Assembly: GCA_943789025.1 (NCBI GenBank)
Contig: CALSSN010000002.1
Coordinates: 150,890 to 214,889, forward strand
DNA from: an uncultured Verrucomicrobiales bacterium
Lineage (GTDB): Bacteria > Verrucomicrobiota > Verrucomicrobiia > Verrucomicrobiales > DEV007
Reading direction: 5' to 3'
DNA: 64,000 nucleotides
In this document: piece after piece, positions 62,960-64,000 of the stretch
How the letters are laid out: each line of letters starts with the position of its first letter
Numbering within the stretch: position 1 is the first letter of the stretch
Position numbers and translations under genes: made by a program
The notes under the pieces: model-generated
The model's input: the letters and a program-made list of their open reading frames with translations, nothing else
What the model was told of the DNA's origin: nothing
Databases searched by the model: none

Positions 62960-64000
62960 ATGCAGGATAGCTCAGAGATATTGCGGCTTCGAGGGCGTGG
63001 ATTTGCTGGCCGGTCTCGGTGTGTGTGTCTCGCGTTCGCGCTGTTCTCGGGGGCTGCCTTGTCAGTTCTTCTGGCGGAGACAAAGGACTCTGTGAACTAC
63101 GGTTCTTCAGCCGTTCCGCCCCCTCTCCTTCCTCCCCCGCCCGCGCGGCCTCTCTTTGATGAAGAGGACGGCAATTTTCCGCTGATGGCCATACCCTTAG
63201 GGGATGTTTCTGCTCCTGCTCCTGCTGCTGCTGCTGAGGAGGAGGCTGCCACCACTGTCACCGCGAGTGCCGCTCCTGCTGCTGAGGAGGAGGCCGCCAC
63301 CACTGTCACCGCGAGTGCCGCTGCTGCTGCTGAGGAGGAGGCTGCCACCACTGTCACCGCGAGTGCCGCCACCGCTGAGGAACCCGCCGCCGCCGCCATT
63401 GCCCCCGAGAGTGAAATCTCCGAAGCGGAGCAGGCAGTTCCTTTTACTGAGCGTGACGCTCCTGAAGACATGGTCATCGACGAACTGGGTCTTTTGCAGA
63501 CGGAGTCGAGGAAGCGCCTCAGCGCCATGTTGAGTTATTTTCGGGACACCAAAGAGATTTTCCTTTATGCGGTGGCGACGAAAAGCTTCCCGGAAGCCGA
63601 GGACGAAGCCGACGGCTTGAGCCTTCTCTCAGCCAGGTGGTCAGAGGATGCGATCATTCATGGGGTGGTTCTTTTTGCTCCCGAGCGCTTTCTGCCTGTG
63701 GTCTCATTGGGAGGCGAGATCCCTGAATCTGTGCAGGGAAATTACCTGAGACTGGTGGTAGCGGATGCTTTGTCCCGCGGTGGTTGCTATCACACGAATG
63801 CTGATGTGTTCCGTGCATGTGCGCGAGGAAATCCTCGAGGAGATGGAAATTCTCAAGAATCGATTTCATTACCTGCAGAATGGGAGGAATGAGGGGTCTC
63901 AAGTCTCGGGGGAACCTTTGCTGGAGGTGATCCCTGCAAATGAGGGAAAGATTGCCGCTTTGAAGAGGAAGATGAAGGTGCTGATTCGTCGGGGTGGTCT
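62960..64000 (+). CDS. Membrane TPM-like protein with Ala/Glu repeats (runs off the end)
   Basis: Starts at ATG 62960, touching the previous stop, so cotranslated. A hydrophobic helix (VCLAFALFSGAALSVLLA) is followed by a Pro-rich spacer, the 3 x 48-bp repeat (AAEEEAATTVTASAA) and a TPM-like domain (DMVIDELGLLQTESRKRLSAML ... IIHGVVLFAPERFLPVVSLGGEIP). At about 63810-63812 the signal moves frame (TTCC, one extra base): beyond it VHVREEILEEMEILKNRF is a coiled coil that continues to the window edge; the other frame stops at 63892. The complete protein extends outside the window. Confidence 0.65.
63233..63376. repeat. 3 x 48-bp in-frame tandem repeat
   Basis: Units start at 63233, 63281 and 63329 and encode about AAEEEAATTVTASAA(P/A) each. 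Differences between units are a few synonymous or conservative changes. A partly degenerate start of a fourth unit follows. Confidence 0.88.

Overview
The window looks like a GC-rich Gram-negative chromosome of the PVC group, most likely Verrucomicrobiota. The evidence is an LPS/lipid A assembly gene, many lipoproteins and signal peptides, several secreted SUMF1-fold proteins next to a sulfatase, a YlbF-like protein with a cysteine-rich tail, and a Bat (aerotolerance) gene set with a fused VWA-TPR protein. The taxonomic call is inference; no rRNA or tRNA gene was seen.

Layout. 1-1390: the end of a membrane protein, then an intact IS630-type insertion sequence. 1.5-19.1 kb: mostly housekeeping genes (ornithine-cyclodeaminase-like enzyme, CbpA/CbpM chaperone pair, MsrA, ComM/YifB, a sigma-70 factor, an acyltransferase-heptosyltransferase fusion, AvtA, IlvD, SerA, a radical SAM protein, YlbF, two glycosyltransferases). 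19.2-22.3 kb: accessory patch with a dead transposase remnant, a frameshifted secreted SUMF1 protein and simple repeats. 22.3-31.6 kb: ABC exporter genes, a PaaK-like ligase, two Gfo/Idh/MocA oxidoreductases, trigger factor. 31.7-38.7 kb: sulfatase, glutaminase-STAS-cNMP protein, sugar epimerase, PolX. 38.9-42.0 kb: SUMF1-fold proteins and a small lipoprotein. 42.1-45.8 kb: MEKHLA protein, photolyase-related protein, amine oxidase. 46.0-52.8 kb: SEL1 lipoprotein, SGNH-like protein, small cNMP-binding protein, broken membrane protein, degenerate serine recombinase, another SUMF1 protein. 53.0-62.1 kb: one minus-strand run holding batB/C-batD-batE, a SerB-like phosphatase, a large lipoprotein and dGTPase. 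62.3-64.0 kb: two TPM-like genes, the second running off the end.

The most notable feature is a dispersed MITE-like repeat, roughly 225-315 bp when complete, present in four essentially complete and two truncated copies (21.9, 33.6, 35.6, 42.7, 45.8 and 49.3 kb). It has imperfect terminal inverted repeats (GGGTCTGATTCAT / AGGTCTGATCCAT), mostly TA at the ends, an internal hairpin kept by loop changes and wobble pairs, and it always lies just after a stop codon. One copy supplies the stop codon of the SEL1 gene. A fragment starts at the ancestral stop codon of the sulfatase, and a one-base insertion lets that ORF read through it.

Many broken genes are explained by single extra bases in short homopolymers (sulfatase, the 50-kb membrane protein, batB three times, the TPM pair four times). 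This pattern could be gene decay but equally could be residual sequencing error, so these genes should not be called pseudogenes without read-level support.
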